Positions 19,788-27,572 are shown, counted from the stretch's first letter. The stretch is DNA of 32,223 nt from a virus (IMGVR_UViG_3300027770_004798:1-32223); one strand, 5' to 3'. Numbers and translations are program-made. The notes: a model not told the origin generated them from the letters alone.

Positions 19788-20105
19788 ATGAATGTGAAGA
19801 TTGTTCGTTTGACTAGTGGAGAAGAACTTATTTCAAATGTTACCGATAACGGAGAGACTATTACTCTCAAGGATGCATCGGTACTTATCCCATCACCAGA
19901 AGGTAAATTGCTTCTGGCACGATGGTTGCCATACGCAGATACCAAGGAAGGCATTACGCTTGAGAAGCGTCATCTTGTCTTTACCATTGATCCGCAGAAG
20001 GAACTTGCCGATCATTACACAAATGTTGTAGTGAACGGACTTGTAATTCCTGGTAAGAAGATCATTGATCCTCTTGCAGGATCGGGTCTTAAACTGACAG
20101 TCTAA
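19788..20105 (+). CDS. Sm-like small phage protein
   Basis: A 105-aa protein starting MNVKIVRLTSGEELISNVTD. The KIVRLTSGEELIxxV start, VLIPSPEGKLLLARWLPYAD and LVFTIDPQKELADHY match a family I know from T4-like phages of aquatic bacteria, sometimes described as Sm-like: a small beta-barrel that may form rings and bind RNA. A strong AAGGAG site and its own promoter suggest good expression. A consensus promoter for tRNA-Arg follows its stop. Confidence 0.7.
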   Translation: MNVKIVRLTSGEELISNVTDNGETITLKDASVLIPSPEGKLLLARWLPYADTKEGITLEKRHLVFTIDPQKELADHYTNVVVNGLVIPGKKIIDPLAGSGLKLTV

Positions 20106-20108
20106 AGC

Positions 20109-20137
20109 TTGACAAGTAGTGGTTTCTATGGTATAAT
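20109..20137 (+). promoter_or_regulatory. Consensus sigma70 promoter of tRNA-Arg
   Basis: TTGACA (20109-20114), 17 nt, TATAAT (20132-20137), 8 nt before tRNA-Arg. A full match to consensus. Confidence 0.85.
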
Positions 20138-20145
20138 AGGAACAT

Positions 20146-20219
20146 ATTCCTGTAACTCAGTTGGATAGAGTAACGGATTTCTAATCCGTTGGTCGGAGGT
20201 TCGAGTCCTCCCAGGAATG
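20146..20219 (+). tRNA. tRNA-Arg (TCT)
   Basis: Acceptor ATTCCTG with CAGGAAT, D stem ACTC/GAGT, anticodon stem ACGGA/TCCGT around TTTCTAA giving TCT, T arm GGAGG-TTCGAGT-CCTCC. It reads AGA, the usual Arg codon here. CCA is not encoded. Confidence 0.93.
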
Positions 20220-20225
20220 TTTATT

Positions 20226-20693
20226 ATGAACAGACACAATACATCAATTCGTAGAGTTTCAAACCAACTCTTGTGGGAACTCAGGATCAAAGGCAATAAA
20301 TGGGAGTGGTATCCATCTCACCATCGTGCGGTGAACAATTATTATCATTTCAAATCGAAAGGAACTAAAATTATGAAGAATCGTAGTGTTATTATCGGAC
20401 TTGCATTTGTAGGACTCGCAACGCAAGTATTCCCCCTAATTTGTGCAGGTGCGCTCAAGCAGAATTACATTGAGGCATTCAATGCTGCTTCAGTTATCAC
20501 TCTCTTCTGCGCATTCATTCTCAATGTGTGGTCACAACCATGCACAAAGGATAAGGATTATGAGCGCGATGCAATTCATCGTGACTTTGATGCGGTCTAT
20601 CGTCACATTGACGATAGTGCGCGGGATCTTCGCGATGATATTCGTGATGCTGAGTCTAACAAGTGCTGCAAGATGCCTTGTGGAAAGAAGTGA
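20226..20693 (+). CDS. Membrane protein with basic head
   Basis: A 155-aa frame from the ATG just after tRNA-Arg. Residues 1-49 are basic and aromatic (NRHNTSIRRVSNQLLWELRI). Residue 50 is a second in-frame Met (20373) with an AAGGA site upstream, opening MKNRSVIIGLAFVGLATQVF, so two proteins may come from one frame. Two transmembrane segments follow (IIGLAFVGLATQVFPLICAG and FNAASVITLFCAFILNVW), then a charged helix with repeated D-x-R (DAVYRHIDDSARDLRDDIRD) and CCKMPC at the end. Unknown function. Confidence 0.6.
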   Translation: MNRHNTSIRRVSNQLLWELRIKGNKWEWYPSHHRAVNNYYHFKSKGTKIMKNRSVIIGLAFVGLATQVFPLICAGALKQNYIEAFNAASVITLFCAFILNVWSQPCTKDKDYERDAIHRDFDAVYRHIDDSARDLRDDIRDAESNKCCKMPCGKK

Positions 20694-20711
20694 TTCCATA
20701 AATATGGGTAC

Positions 20712-20930
20712 ATGCTAAAAGCAACATATACTTACTCATTTCTTGAGTTAAGTGGAAATCCCAAAAGATTTATAGAATCAAAACTTGAGTGTTCAATCAA
20801 GGGTTACGGTGTCTCAACAGATGCCGTAACCCTTTGTGTTTTATATGAATCTGTGGATGCTTTCAATACTATCAACAAAACAATGCTGGATAAGTTTAAA
20901 CTTACTCCAATTAATATTAATATGATTTAG
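20712..20930 (+). CDS. Small hypothetical protein, 72 aa
   Basis: Starts MLKATYTYSFLELSGNPKRF, like short TYSFLEV-type proteins that I recall in cyanophages. The middle codons (about 20799-20834) form an 11-bp perfect hairpin followed by a T-rich stretch, so either the ORF carries an intragenic terminator or the frame is only partly coding. It overlaps the convergent structural gene by 4 nt. Confidence 0.5.
   Translation: MLKATYTYSFLELSGNPKRFIESKLECSIKGYGVSTDAVTLCVLYESVDAFNTINKTMLDKFKLTPININMI
20799..20844 (+). terminator. Terminator-like hairpin inside an ORF
   Basis: AAGGGTTACGG (20799-20809) pairs perfectly with CCGTAACCCTT (20824-20834) around a 14-nt loop, followed by TGTGTTTTAT. It would end transcripts coming from the 20226 gene. 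Confidence 0.55.
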
Positions 20931-21970
20931 AATGGTCTTCCGTAGAAACTATTCGTTATGTTGCCGCTTTTATTGATTACACCAGAAAGTTTTGACGACA
21001 TGTTCATTGAAGATGCTATTGCACTTGTCGTTTGTATAAGAGTGTCATTGAAGCTTCTTTGTGTTGCGGTATCTGTTTCAGGTGTGGCACAGAATCTATT
21101 CAGAGTTATTTCTGACACAATTCGCCGTGATGGACTTGATCTGAATCTACATTGGGATATTGTGTGATTATCAGCGCAAGATATAACTACGCCATTAAAA
21201 TATTGAACACACGCTCCAGTTATTGTTTCTGTCACATTTGGTGGAGCAATAAATGGATCAATCACGGGCAGATATATGTCTATCTTTGTCTTTGAATTTG
21301 TAAGATCTACAGGATCTAGATCTTTGTCTACAACAATATATTCATTTCCATCTGAATCTGTATTGATGTCCAACACTTTAACTTGTGATGAAATATCTGT
21401 TATCTTAATATAATCTCCAGCTCTAATACCAAGATAATTAAATGAATTCTTTGTGTTTTTACCAAGTTTATTTTTAATTATTGTTTTTATTTCTATTGGA
21501 GTGGATAGTGTCTTTGCAATAATGTATGGAATTTCATCAAATCTAGTTTTATCATATCTGTTTATTTTAGGGGATAATGATTCCACTGATGTTACATCTG
21601 CTTCAATTATTCCATTGTAATAACTGCGAAATACATAATCGCCTCCAAGATCGGCTGTCGAATTTGAATTTGTATCCGTGTATGTGCCATTAAATAAAGT
21701 CAATCCAGTACCAGTTTGAATCTGAGAAAAATACTCCTCAATTTTTGTAGGTATATCTGAATTTGTCTGATTTGAATAATCAATCAGACATTTTGTATTA
21801 TTTGAATAATACACAATGGATGGAGTGGAAACTATTCCCCGATTAATGGATGCTGTATCTTGCTTTGATTTCTCAATCACCAAACCATAAAGAACACCTT
21901 CACGAACAAAGACTAATTTCTCTTTGTTATTTTGTTTTGCTGAAGTAGTTGTTGATCTATATGATCTCAT
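20927..21970 (-). CDS. Putative virion structural protein, 347 aa
   Basis: Starts MRSYRSTTTSAKQNNKEKLV. Composition is Thr-, Ser-, Asn- and Ile-rich with many short beta segments (YVFRSYYNGIIEADVTSVES, DYIKITDISSQVKVLDINTD). The C-terminal part has four cysteines among short strands (GACVQYFNGVVISCADNHT) and a polar tail. It follows the 416-aa beta protein in an operon (stop and start overlap by one base), which suggests tail or baseplate decoration. I recognise no family. Confidence 0.6.
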   Translation of the reverse strand: MRSYRSTTTSAKQNNKEKLVFVREGVLYGLVIEKSKQDTASINRGIVSTPSIVYYSNNTKCLIDYSNQTNSDIPTKIEEYFSQIQTGTGLTLFNGTYTDTNSNSTADLGGDYVFRSYYNGIIEADVTSVESLSPKINRYDKTRFDEIPYIIAKTLSTPIEIKTIIKNKLGKNTKNSFNYLGIRAGDYIKITDISSQVKVLDINTDSDGNEYIVVDKDLDPVDLTNSKTKIDIYLPVIDPFIAPPNVTETITGACVQYFNGVVISCADNHTISQCRFRSSPSRRIVSEITLNRFCATPETDTATQRSFNDTLIQTTSAIASSMNMSSKLSGVINKSGNITNSFYGRPF

Positions 21971-23220
21971 TAGGTTCCAATATAAACGAGTGTAGCAGTT
22001 CCAGTAGCAGTTCTAGCAAACAATGATCCAAGAGTAGAGACTTCAAGATAAATTGATTCACCTGGACTTAAGATATAACCAGTCGTAGATGATACGGTTA
22101 CGGAACTACCAATGTAAACATCAACAGAATTGTTATTTGGTGATTTCACAGTAACTCCAGTTCTAAGACTATTGGTTCCCATGATTGCTGGAGATGTAGT
22201 TATAGACTTCTGACCGTGTACAATCTTGCTTGGTCTATTGATTGAATTTACTACAACCTTAGCACCATTTCCAGAAGAATTTATCAGATTTAATATATCA
22301 AGAGCATATCCAGCATTTGTGGCAACAGCACCGATATTTGTTTTCAATGAATCTATTTCTGCGATTAGATCATCATCATTGATTGATACAGTGCCAGATA
22401 TTCCAACGGGAACCGCTGTAAATGCTCCAATTTCTACAGCACCACCAGCAAGACTACCTTTGATTGTCAGAGGATTTCCTGTACCAGTGAATCCTTGTAT
22501 TTGTAGTGGACCTCCAGAATTTGTTACACCAGTTGTTGCAGATACTGTAACACTGAAGGTGAATCCTGCGTTAGTGACTGCAACTTTAATTGCATCTCCA
22601 GACATGCCCACTGCGGTATTTCCAGCGTAAATGTTTGCGTGAATCCATGTAGATCCAGCTGGACCAAATACAGATATTGAATTGGTTCCTGCTGCCAAAG
22701 CAAGACCACCACTTATACCAACATTTCCAAAAACACTGATGCTGTCGGTTGTGGAAGATAGTCTTCTACCACCAGTTACGGCAATTGCTGTTGCACCACT
22801 GATACCATATATTGCAACTTGATTTATAATGCTGACAACACCAGTAACACCAACTGCAACACCATTAGCTACACCTTGTATTGAACCTGTAATTGCTACT
22901 GGGGCATCTGTGGTGAAGGTTGAACCTCGAATTATAAGTGGTATTGTTGGATTTGTTCTAACAAAGAAATCTCCAGTTCCAGTTATTGTTCCACTGATTG
23001 GAAGTGTTGAACCAGTTATGCCATAAATCTTAATTGGCATTGGGTAGGCTTCGGAAACACGATATGTGTTACTAGCATCGCCCCAAGTTAATTTGGAAAT
23101 TTGAGCATGTGATGCAGTAAATCCATCTCCACTTGTACCGTAGTCGGTGGCAATTACTGCTGTACCAGTAGCAATTGTTATTTCAATGTTGTCTGCGGAA
23201 TACCCTGATGGAGTTGGCAT
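21970..23220 (-). CDS. Gly/Thr/Ser-rich beta structural protein
   Basis: A 416-aa protein starting MPTPSGYSADNIEITIATGT. Nearly its whole length is made of short Val/Ile/Thr/Gly strands with recurring GVTGVV, GISGA, GNVGISG and GSLAGG units, as in phage fibre, tailspike or neck-whisker shafts. The N-terminal 75 residues (SKLTWGDASNTYRVSEAYPM) could be a virion attachment part; the last 90 (SPNNNSVDVYIGSSVTVSS, SPGESIYLEVSTLGSLFART) resemble a capping beta-sandwich. It is probably an adhesin or decoration protein; receptor binding is not shown. AAGGAT precedes the start. Confidence 0.65.
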   Translation of the reverse strand: MPTPSGYSADNIEITIATGTAVIATDYGTSGDGFTASHAQISKLTWGDASNTYRVSEAYPMPIKIYGITGSTLPISGTITGTGDFFVRTNPTIPLIIRGSTFTTDAPVAITGSIQGVANGVAVGVTGVVSIINQVAIYGISGATAIAVTGGRRLSSTTDSISVFGNVGISGGLALAAGTNSISVFGPAGSTWIHANIYAGNTAVGMSGDAIKVAVTNAGFTFSVTVSATTGVTNSGGPLQIQGFTGTGNPLTIKGSLAGGAVEIGAFTAVPVGISGTVSINDDDLIAEIDSLKTNIGAVATNAGYALDILNLINSSGNGAKVVVNSINRPSKIVHGQKSITTSPAIMGTNSLRTGVTVKSPNNNSVDVYIGSSVTVSSTTGYILSPGESIYLEVSTLGSLFARTATGTATLVYIGT

Positions 23221-23254
23221 ATCTAAATCCTTTTATAATTATATATACTAACGC

Positions 23255-23282
23255 TTGACTATTATTTTTTATAGGGTATACT
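23255..23282 (+). promoter_or_regulatory. Sigma70-like promoter of gp33
   Basis: TTGACT (23255-23260), 16 nt, TATACT (23277-23282), 7 nt before the gp33 ATG at 23290. Slightly off consensus. The short distance implies an almost leaderless transcript. Confidence 0.6.
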
Positions 23283-23289
23283 AATCAAC

Positions 23290-23517
23290 ATGATATTCAA
23301 AGTAACCAAAGAAGATTTCTCAAAACGAATTGAGAATTATGTACTAGAAACGAATTCTTCATATATTGATGCGGTTGTTCATTATTTTGAAGAATATTGT
23401 TACGATTTTTCCCTTGCTCCAAAACTTTTAACTCAACCTTTATTGGAAAAGTTAGAACAGGAAGGAAGAGAATTAAACCTTTTACCAAAGGTTAAAAACA
23501 AACTACCCTTTGCTTGA
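23290..23517 (+). CDS. 33: gp33-like late transcription coactivator
   Basis: A 75-aa protein. SKRIENYVLETNSSYIDAVVHYFEE, then APKLLTQPLLEKLEQEGREL and NLLPK, align by eye with the core of T4 gp33 (the SYLEA..AFLEE, IIEKI..EA and NLL segments). In T4, gp33 bridges RNA polymerase and the gp45 sliding clamp to activate late promoters, using a hydrophobic C-terminus; this protein ends KLPFA. It lacks the T4 N-terminal extension of about 35 residues. It stands directly before gp32, as in T4 where 33, 59 and 32 are neighbours; gp59 is not found between them. Confidence 0.8.
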   Translation: MIFKVTKEDFSKRIENYVLETNSSYIDAVVHYFEEYCYDFSLAPKLLTQPLLEKLEQEGRELNLLPKVKNKLPFA

Positions 23518-23541
23518 CATTGGGTATATTTATGGTATAAT
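23514..23541 (+). promoter_or_regulatory. Sigma70 promoter of gp32
   Basis: TTGACA (23514-23519), 16 nt, TATAAT (23536-23541). The TGA of the gp33 gene lies in the -35 box. It leaves a leader of about 60 nt. Confidence 0.8.
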
Positions 23542-23547
23542 ACAGAA

Positions 23548-23604
23548 GTGGGGAGTTCCCACCTAGTAATTTAGTCCAAGGTAGATCCTTGGGGAAAGTT
23601 AGGT
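23548..23604 (+). promoter_or_regulatory. Structured leader of gp32 mRNA
   Basis: Two hairpins: GTGGG with CCCAC (23548-23562) and CCAAGG with CCTTGG (23576-23592). In addition ACCTA (23561-23565) can pair with TAGGT (23600-23604), which sits just before the ATG, so an alternative fold could hide the start region. T4 gp32 represses its own translation through a leader pseudoknot; the same kind of control is plausible here. Confidence 0.45.
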
Positions 23605-23607
23605 TAT

Positions 23608-24501
23608 ATGGGTTTTAATGATCTGAAGAAGAAGTCTAAGTCTGGTATTGATGAACTAATTAAGAAGATGGATGACCAGACAAAGGCGAAGGACGGGTTT
23701 AAGGATGATCGGTTGTGGAGGCCAGAACAGGATAAGTCGGGTAACGGATTTGCAATCATTCGTTTTCTTCCGACAGCAGATGGTGAAGATGTTCCTTGGG
23801 CAAAGGTTTATAACCATGCATTTCAAGGACCAGGTGGATGGTACATTGAGAATTCTCTGACAACCATCGGTCAGAAAGATCCAGTTGGTGAACTGAATAA
23901 CCAACTTTGGAACTCAGGACTTGAGTCGGATAAGGATCTCGCGCGTGTTCGTAAGCGCAAGTTGACTTATATCTCAAATGTTTATATTGTATCGGATCCA
24001 TCAAATCCTCAGAATGAGGGTAAGGTGTTTCTTTACAAGTATGGTGTCAAGATTTACGAGAAGATTCAGGAAGCGATGAAACCTGAATTTAATGATGAAG
24101 AACCAATCAATCCGTTTGATTTCTGGAAGGGTGCAAACTTCCGAATCAAGATCCGTAAGGTTGGTGGATTCACAAATTACGACAAGTCTGAGTTTGATTC
24201 TCAGTCAGTCTTGTTTGATGATGATGCCAAGTTGGAGAAGATTTGGAAGTCTGAGTATCCTCTGCTTCCATTCCTTGATGCTTCAAACTTTAAGTCGTAT
24301 GACGAACTTAAGACGAGAATGCAAGAAGTGCTTGGTGGCGATGTTCGTGCTACAGCACCCAATGCGGCGAAGACTGCGGAAGATGTGGCAGAGGAGATGG
24401 TTGAGAAGAAACCCTCTCTGAAGTCAAAGAAACCCGTTGAACAGGATGTAGATGACGAGTCCGATGCTCTGAGTTATTTTCAGAAGCTTGCAGAAAACTA
24501 A
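23608..24501 (+). CDS. 32: gp32-like single-stranded DNA-binding protein
   Basis: A 297-aa homologue of T4 gp32 (301 aa), which coats single-stranded DNA in replication, recombination and repair. The core matches in order: NGFAIIRFLP at 46-55, YNHAFQGPGGWYIEN at 68-82, KRKLTYISNVYIVSDP, NEGKVFLYKYGVKIYEKI, FWKGANFRIKI, GGFTNYDKSEF, then an acidic tail (VDDESDALSYFQKLAEN) that in T4 recruits partner proteins. The zinc-binding cysteines of T4 are missing: the segment after H70 reads SLTTIGQKDPVGELNNQLWN, and the whole protein has no cysteine. Codon use is regular and G/C-richer than neighbours, as expected for high expression. Confidence 0.95.
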   Translation: MGFNDLKKKSKSGIDELIKKMDDQTKAKDGFKDDRLWRPEQDKSGNGFAIIRFLPTADGEDVPWAKVYNHAFQGPGGWYIENSLTTIGQKDPVGELNNQLWNSGLESDKDLARVRKRKLTYISNVYIVSDPSNPQNEGKVFLYKYGVKIYEKIQEAMKPEFNDEEPINPFDFWKGANFRIKIRKVGGFTNYDKSEFDSQSVLFDDDAKLEKIWKSEYPLLPFLDASNFKSYDELKTRMQEVLGGDVRATAPNAAKTAEDVAEEMVEKKPSLKSKKPVEQDVDDESDALSYFQKLAEN

Positions 24502-24516
24502 GCACATTTTTCTCCA

Positions 24517-25470
24517 TTATCCTATAACAACCCTCCAACTAGGAGGGTTGTTTTTATTTGCAAAAAAATAATGAGGATCTGGTACTTCATTTATATGATC
24601 AATTTCTCTTGGTTGGTCCTTTGCGGTATACGATCCCATTTCAGTGTCTTGAAATAACGGTGTTGTTCCCTCAATAAAATCTTCTTCTTGAATTTGTTGG
24701 AGATTATCCGCAGCTGCCATGTGTTCAATTCTCTCGTAATCTCTTTTAGATTCTAGTCTAGACGCAGATGCAGTTTGAGTTAAAAGTTCATTCAGAGTCT
24801 GAGTTGTTGATTGATTCATTGTAGAATTATCAATCATTACATTTCCACCCTGAATTGTCGTATTGGTCGTTTTGTCTATTGAGCTCTGTGGCGACATATT
24901 TGATATAGTTGAATTCATATTCATAGAAACATTTGAAATATTTTTTAATACTTCATACCTTTCTGCCACTTGGGGATTTCTATCCTTAAGCGAAGATTGG
25001 GTATATGTGTAGTTTCCTTGAGTTGGTGTAGTGAATGTTTCCAATTTCAATGCATTGAAAAGTTTTGGACTTGAAGCAGCGGAAAAATTCATATCATTGC
25101 GTGCTTCAAACTTGGTTTTTTCATTCTCCCTTTCAAGATAATTGAAATGACTAATATAGTTACCTGAAGTATCGTAATGCTCCCTGCCTGAGTTTTTTTT
25201 TATTGTTTCTGGAGAAGTACTCGACAAGGCATTCTGAACTACTGACTTTGCTTTGTTTTCAATATTCCTACCAGCACCCCCACCTCCAGCGACATTCACA
25301 TTCAAATTGAAATTATTGACAACATTGCCTGGGTCTGTTGTAGAAGTATCAGTAATAGGACTTGGTAGTGTGACATAGTTTTCGGGAACAGTATTCTCAA
25401 GCGAAAGAATCCCCGCTCCTAAAGTATCTCCCAATGCTTGGTTTGCTAGTTCTCTTTTATTATCTGCCAT
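24517..25470 (-). CDS. Putative tail/baseplate protein, 317 aa
   Basis: Last gene of the minus-strand tail block. It starts MADNKRELANQALGDTLGAG on an ATG 10 nt upstream of the preceding stop. Residues about 45-75 contain VVNNFNLNVNVAGGGGAGRN; the centre is Asn-, Ser- and Thr-rich and disordered-looking (ISNVSMNMNSTISNMS), with short charged helices. The last 40 residues (DHINEVPDPHYFFANKNNPPSWR) are more ordered. In this position, after the gp26-like gene and a small gene, tailed phages often carry a tape-measure or hub-associated protein, but the length and composition do not prove it. Its 3' end encodes the gp32 terminator. Confidence 0.55.
   Translation of the reverse strand: MADNKRELANQALGDTLGAGILSLENTVPENYVTLPSPITDTSTTDPGNVVNNFNLNVNVAGGGGAGRNIENKAKSVVQNALSSTSPETIKKNSGREHYDTSGNYISHFNYLERENEKTKFEARNDMNFSAASSPKLFNALKLETFTTPTQGNYTYTQSSLKDRNPQVAERYEVLKNISNVSMNMNSTISNMSPQSSIDKTTNTTIQGGNVMIDNSTMNQSTTQTLNELLTQTASASRLESKRDYERIEHMAAADNLQQIQEEDFIEGTTPLFQDTEMGSYTAKDQPREIDHINEVPDPHYFFANKNNPPSWRVVIG
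24526..24558 (+). terminator. Strong terminator of gp32
   Basis: AACAACCCTCC (24526-24536) pairs with GGAGGGTTGTT (24542-24552) around AACTA, followed by TTTATTT. It lies inside the last codons of the convergent 24517-25470 gene. Confidence 0.9.
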
Positions 25471-25618
25471 AGATTTCTGCTCTCGACTGCATAGTCTTAA
25501 GATTTTGTTCTTCTATATACTGCCTCATTTGGTCCACATATATGTCTCGTTCCCAGGGTATCATGTTTTCGATTTCCGCTAGGTTTTGTTTTTGAACATA
25601 CATCAGATTAAAGTTCAT
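25460..25618 (-). CDS. Small tail-assembly protein, PWERDIY type
   Basis: A 52-aa gene in an otherwise empty 183-nt gap: MNFNLMYVQKQNLAEIENMI followed by PWERDIYVDQMRQYIEEQN. The LPWERE-Y segment followed by a short helix is seen, from memory, in the small gene after gp26-type genes in T4-like phages and resembles the second member of tail-assembly chaperone pairs. Its stop overlaps the next start by 11 nt in another frame (ATGGCAGATAA). Confidence 0.7.
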   Translation of the reverse strand: MNFNLMYVQKQNLAEIENMIPWERDIYVDQMRQYIEEQNLKTMQSRAEIYGR

Positions 25619-25653
25619 CTGTAGAATATTGTTCAAATTAGTGTGGCTGAGGC

Positions 25654-26358
25654 TTATTGAAAAAAATCTCGGAGTCCCTTTAACATTAGAACTCTGTCTG
25701 TTCCATCTGAGGTTGTATATTTTACTTCGGTTTCCAGACGGGGACTTGTCTTGAAGAAGTCAATTAATTTTTTGTATTGTGCTGATGTTAGAAGTTCTAC
25801 AAATTCTTTTAGGTACTCTTGCGATACTGTTGATGCTTCTATTAATTCGTTTGGAGTTTGAATAGAGTAAATAGACTCAATCAATAGATCAAAGTAGTCC
25901 AAATCTTTATTTTTGTTATAAATTAAAGATTCAAGAGATGGGTATTTCATCTTGACTAATATTTCGTTGGATATTTTGAATTCGTTTGAGTGGGATGATT
26001 CAAAGATAGGTTCAATTTGATCTATATTGAGGTTTATTTTTATGGATTCTTTGGTTTCTGGACATATTATTACTGGTTCAACGACTTCACCTACCGACTT
26101 ACTTCTAAGTTTAAGAAAAAAGTATTCAATATCAAACAGTGGAAGTTTCTTTGATGGTGTTGGCAAGTCAAAGCAATTGTCTATAATGTCAGCAAGAGTG
26201 CTTAGAAAATCCTCATAGGAACCTGTCTGATTTGCTATAAGTAATGTTTTCTCGTCTTTTACTGTGAATGGTTTGAATGTTATCAATTTTCCAGTTGAAG
26301 GCTGGACAATATTATATCTTGGCATTGACTGTCGCATAGTATTGAGTAATTCTTTCAT
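25654..26358 (-). CDS. 26: gp26-like baseplate hub protein
   Basis: A 234-aa protein starting MKELLNTMRQSMPRYNIVQP. FKPFTVKDEKTLLIA near residue 30, FDIEYFFLKLRSKSVGE near 100-116 and CPETKESI are the signature of the T4 baseplate hub family that includes gp26 (and the related gp51 catalyst). In T4, gp26 (208 aa) takes part in assembling the central hub. The position between the gp54-like gene and the PWERDIY gene supports the call. It starts 3 nt after the gp54-like stop. Confidence 0.75.
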   Translation of the reverse strand: MKELLNTMRQSMPRYNIVQPSTGKLITFKPFTVKDEKTLLIANQTGSYEDFLSTLADIIDNCFDLPTPSKKLPLFDIEYFFLKLRSKSVGEVVEPVIICPETKESIKINLNIDQIEPIFESSHSNEFKISNEILVKMKYPSLESLIYNKNKDLDYFDLLIESIYSIQTPNELIEASTVSQEYLKEFVELLTSAQYKKLIDFFKTSPRLETEVKYTTSDGTDRVLMLKGLRDFFQ

Positions 26359-26360
26359 TT

Positions 26361-27119
26361 TTATCCTTGTAAATATACATAATCTTTGAATTGGAATGTG
26401 GCATTGAATGTTGGATATCCTGATCCATCAGACGCAATGCTCATTTGACTTATTGCTGCTGGATATGCTTCCTTTAAAGTTATTTCCAAGTTGTTTTTTG
26501 ATTTATCTTGTGAATTTATACATCTTATGACTACTCTTCCAATACCAGATGCGTAATTGACATAATCCTCGTAGTCGGATAAATTAAATGCCGCATCTCC
26601 TTTTCCTCCAAATAAATTCCTCACATCTCCGAGAACGGCTGCAAGGGCCCCGCCGACGCGCTCATCTGCTCCACCTGTTATAGTAGTATCGGTGTTAGTA
26701 TTGTTGAAGTTATCCAACCACTTCTTTATGCTACCTAGCTCTGTTGGATTATCTATAAAATTTTGACTATTAGATTCACTTGGACTAAATCCAACTCCAG
26801 AAACATTTTGATGTTTTATTATTGTGTTCATCCATGTTTCAATGTAACTTCTTTCCGCCCAATCCTGATATATCATAAATGACATATGACACTGGGTATA
26901 ACCTCTTTTGTATGGTATTTTTCTGGATGGTCCCCACAAATCATGCTCATAATAGACATACTGTCTACCAGGAATAATAATATTCAGAGGATAGCATGTT
27001 ATGGTTCCTGCGGGTGAGGAGAAAACAACCTCATAGAAACTTGCTATTTGCGGACCACCGCGTTTGAGTGCGTTTTCTCTAAATTCTTGAACGGTTTTGC
27101 TTATATTACCTATTGCCAT
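26361..27119 (-). CDS. 54: gp54-like tail tube initiator (gp19 fold)
   Basis: A 252-aa protein. FYEVVFSSPAG, CYPLNIIIPGRQ, YEHDLWGPSRKIPYKRGYTQ, and MSFMIYQDWAERSYIETWMN are the conserved parts of the T4 tail tube family shared by gp19 and gp54. The insert of about 70 residues in the middle (NTDTTITGGADERVGGALAA) and the final beta pair (YPTFNATFQFKDYVYL) fit gp54, which sits on the baseplate and starts tube growth, better than the 163-aa tube protein gp19. The gp48-like cap gene lies close by on the other strand. It overlaps gp4 by 14 nt. Confidence 0.8.
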   Translation of the reverse strand: MAIGNISKTVQEFRENALKRGGPQIASFYEVVFSSPAGTITCYPLNIIIPGRQYVYYEHDLWGPSRKIPYKRGYTQCHMSFMIYQDWAERSYIETWMNTIIKHQNVSGVGFSPSESNSQNFIDNPTELGSIKKWLDNFNNTNTDTTITGGADERVGGALAAVLGDVRNLFGGKGDAAFNLSDYEDYVNYASGIGRVVIRCINSQDKSKNNLEITLKEAYPAAISQMSIASDGSGYPTFNATFQFKDYVYLQG

Positions 27120-27552
27120 CGAATAACTCTTTTTCTGTTAAAATTACAAATTTCCAAGAATGTTTATCGCAAAACTCTTTAGCAGCTCGCCACTTTGTAG
27201 TATTTATAGCATAAGTTATATTTTCATTTATGAGAGACTTTTTAGACTTCCGTTTGCCGACTTTTGGTTCTTTTGTCTGTTTATATGGTTTAATCTCTAC
27301 AACCAATGTTTCTATAGTCCCCATTTTGTTTTTCTTTTCTACTATAAAGTCTGGAAGATATATGTGGACTTCATTATCTATCGGACTTAGATAGGGTATT
27401 CTTAGGGTTTCAAACGACCATTTGATAATATTTACATTTTCATCTAAAAATTTACAAAATTTTCGTTCCCATAATGAGCGACAAATTATTTTATCGTGGT
27501 CACCTATATATTTTGTAGGCTTTTTTGGTAAAAATTTGGTTTTATAAGGCAT
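27106..27552 (-). CDS. 4: gp4-like head completion protein
   Basis: A 148-aa protein opening MPYKTKFLPKKPTKYIGDHD, with CRSLWERKFCKFLDEN, WSFETLRIPYLSPIDNEVH, YLPDFIVE, ETLVVEIKPYKQT and KWRAAKEFCDKHSWKFVILTEKELF. This order matches the T4 gp4 (gp50) head completion family. The P-D-F, E-x-K spacing (PDF near 68-70, EIK near 87-89) is that of a PD-(D/E)xK nuclease, so it may trim DNA ends in the filled head. The start is only 20 nt from gp48 on the other strand. Confidence 0.85.
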   Translation of the reverse strand: MPYKTKFLPKKPTKYIGDHDKIICRSLWERKFCKFLDENVNIIKWSFETLRIPYLSPIDNEVHIYLPDFIVEKKNKMGTIETLVVEIKPYKQTKEPKVGKRKSKKSLINENITYAINTTKWRAAKEFCDKHSWKFVILTEKELFDGNR

Positions 27553-27572
27553 AAAATTATTTAGGGATACAA

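Noticed and set aside
22226-23026. Plus-strand ORFs across the 416-aa structural gene
   Set aside because: They are shadows created by the GGT/ACC-rich repeats of the minus-strand gene; no promoter or ribosome site.
27553-27572. Divergent promoters between gp4 and gp48
   Set aside because: The 20-nt gap contains no recognisable -10, -35 or late box; transcription must start within the neighbouring genes or further away.
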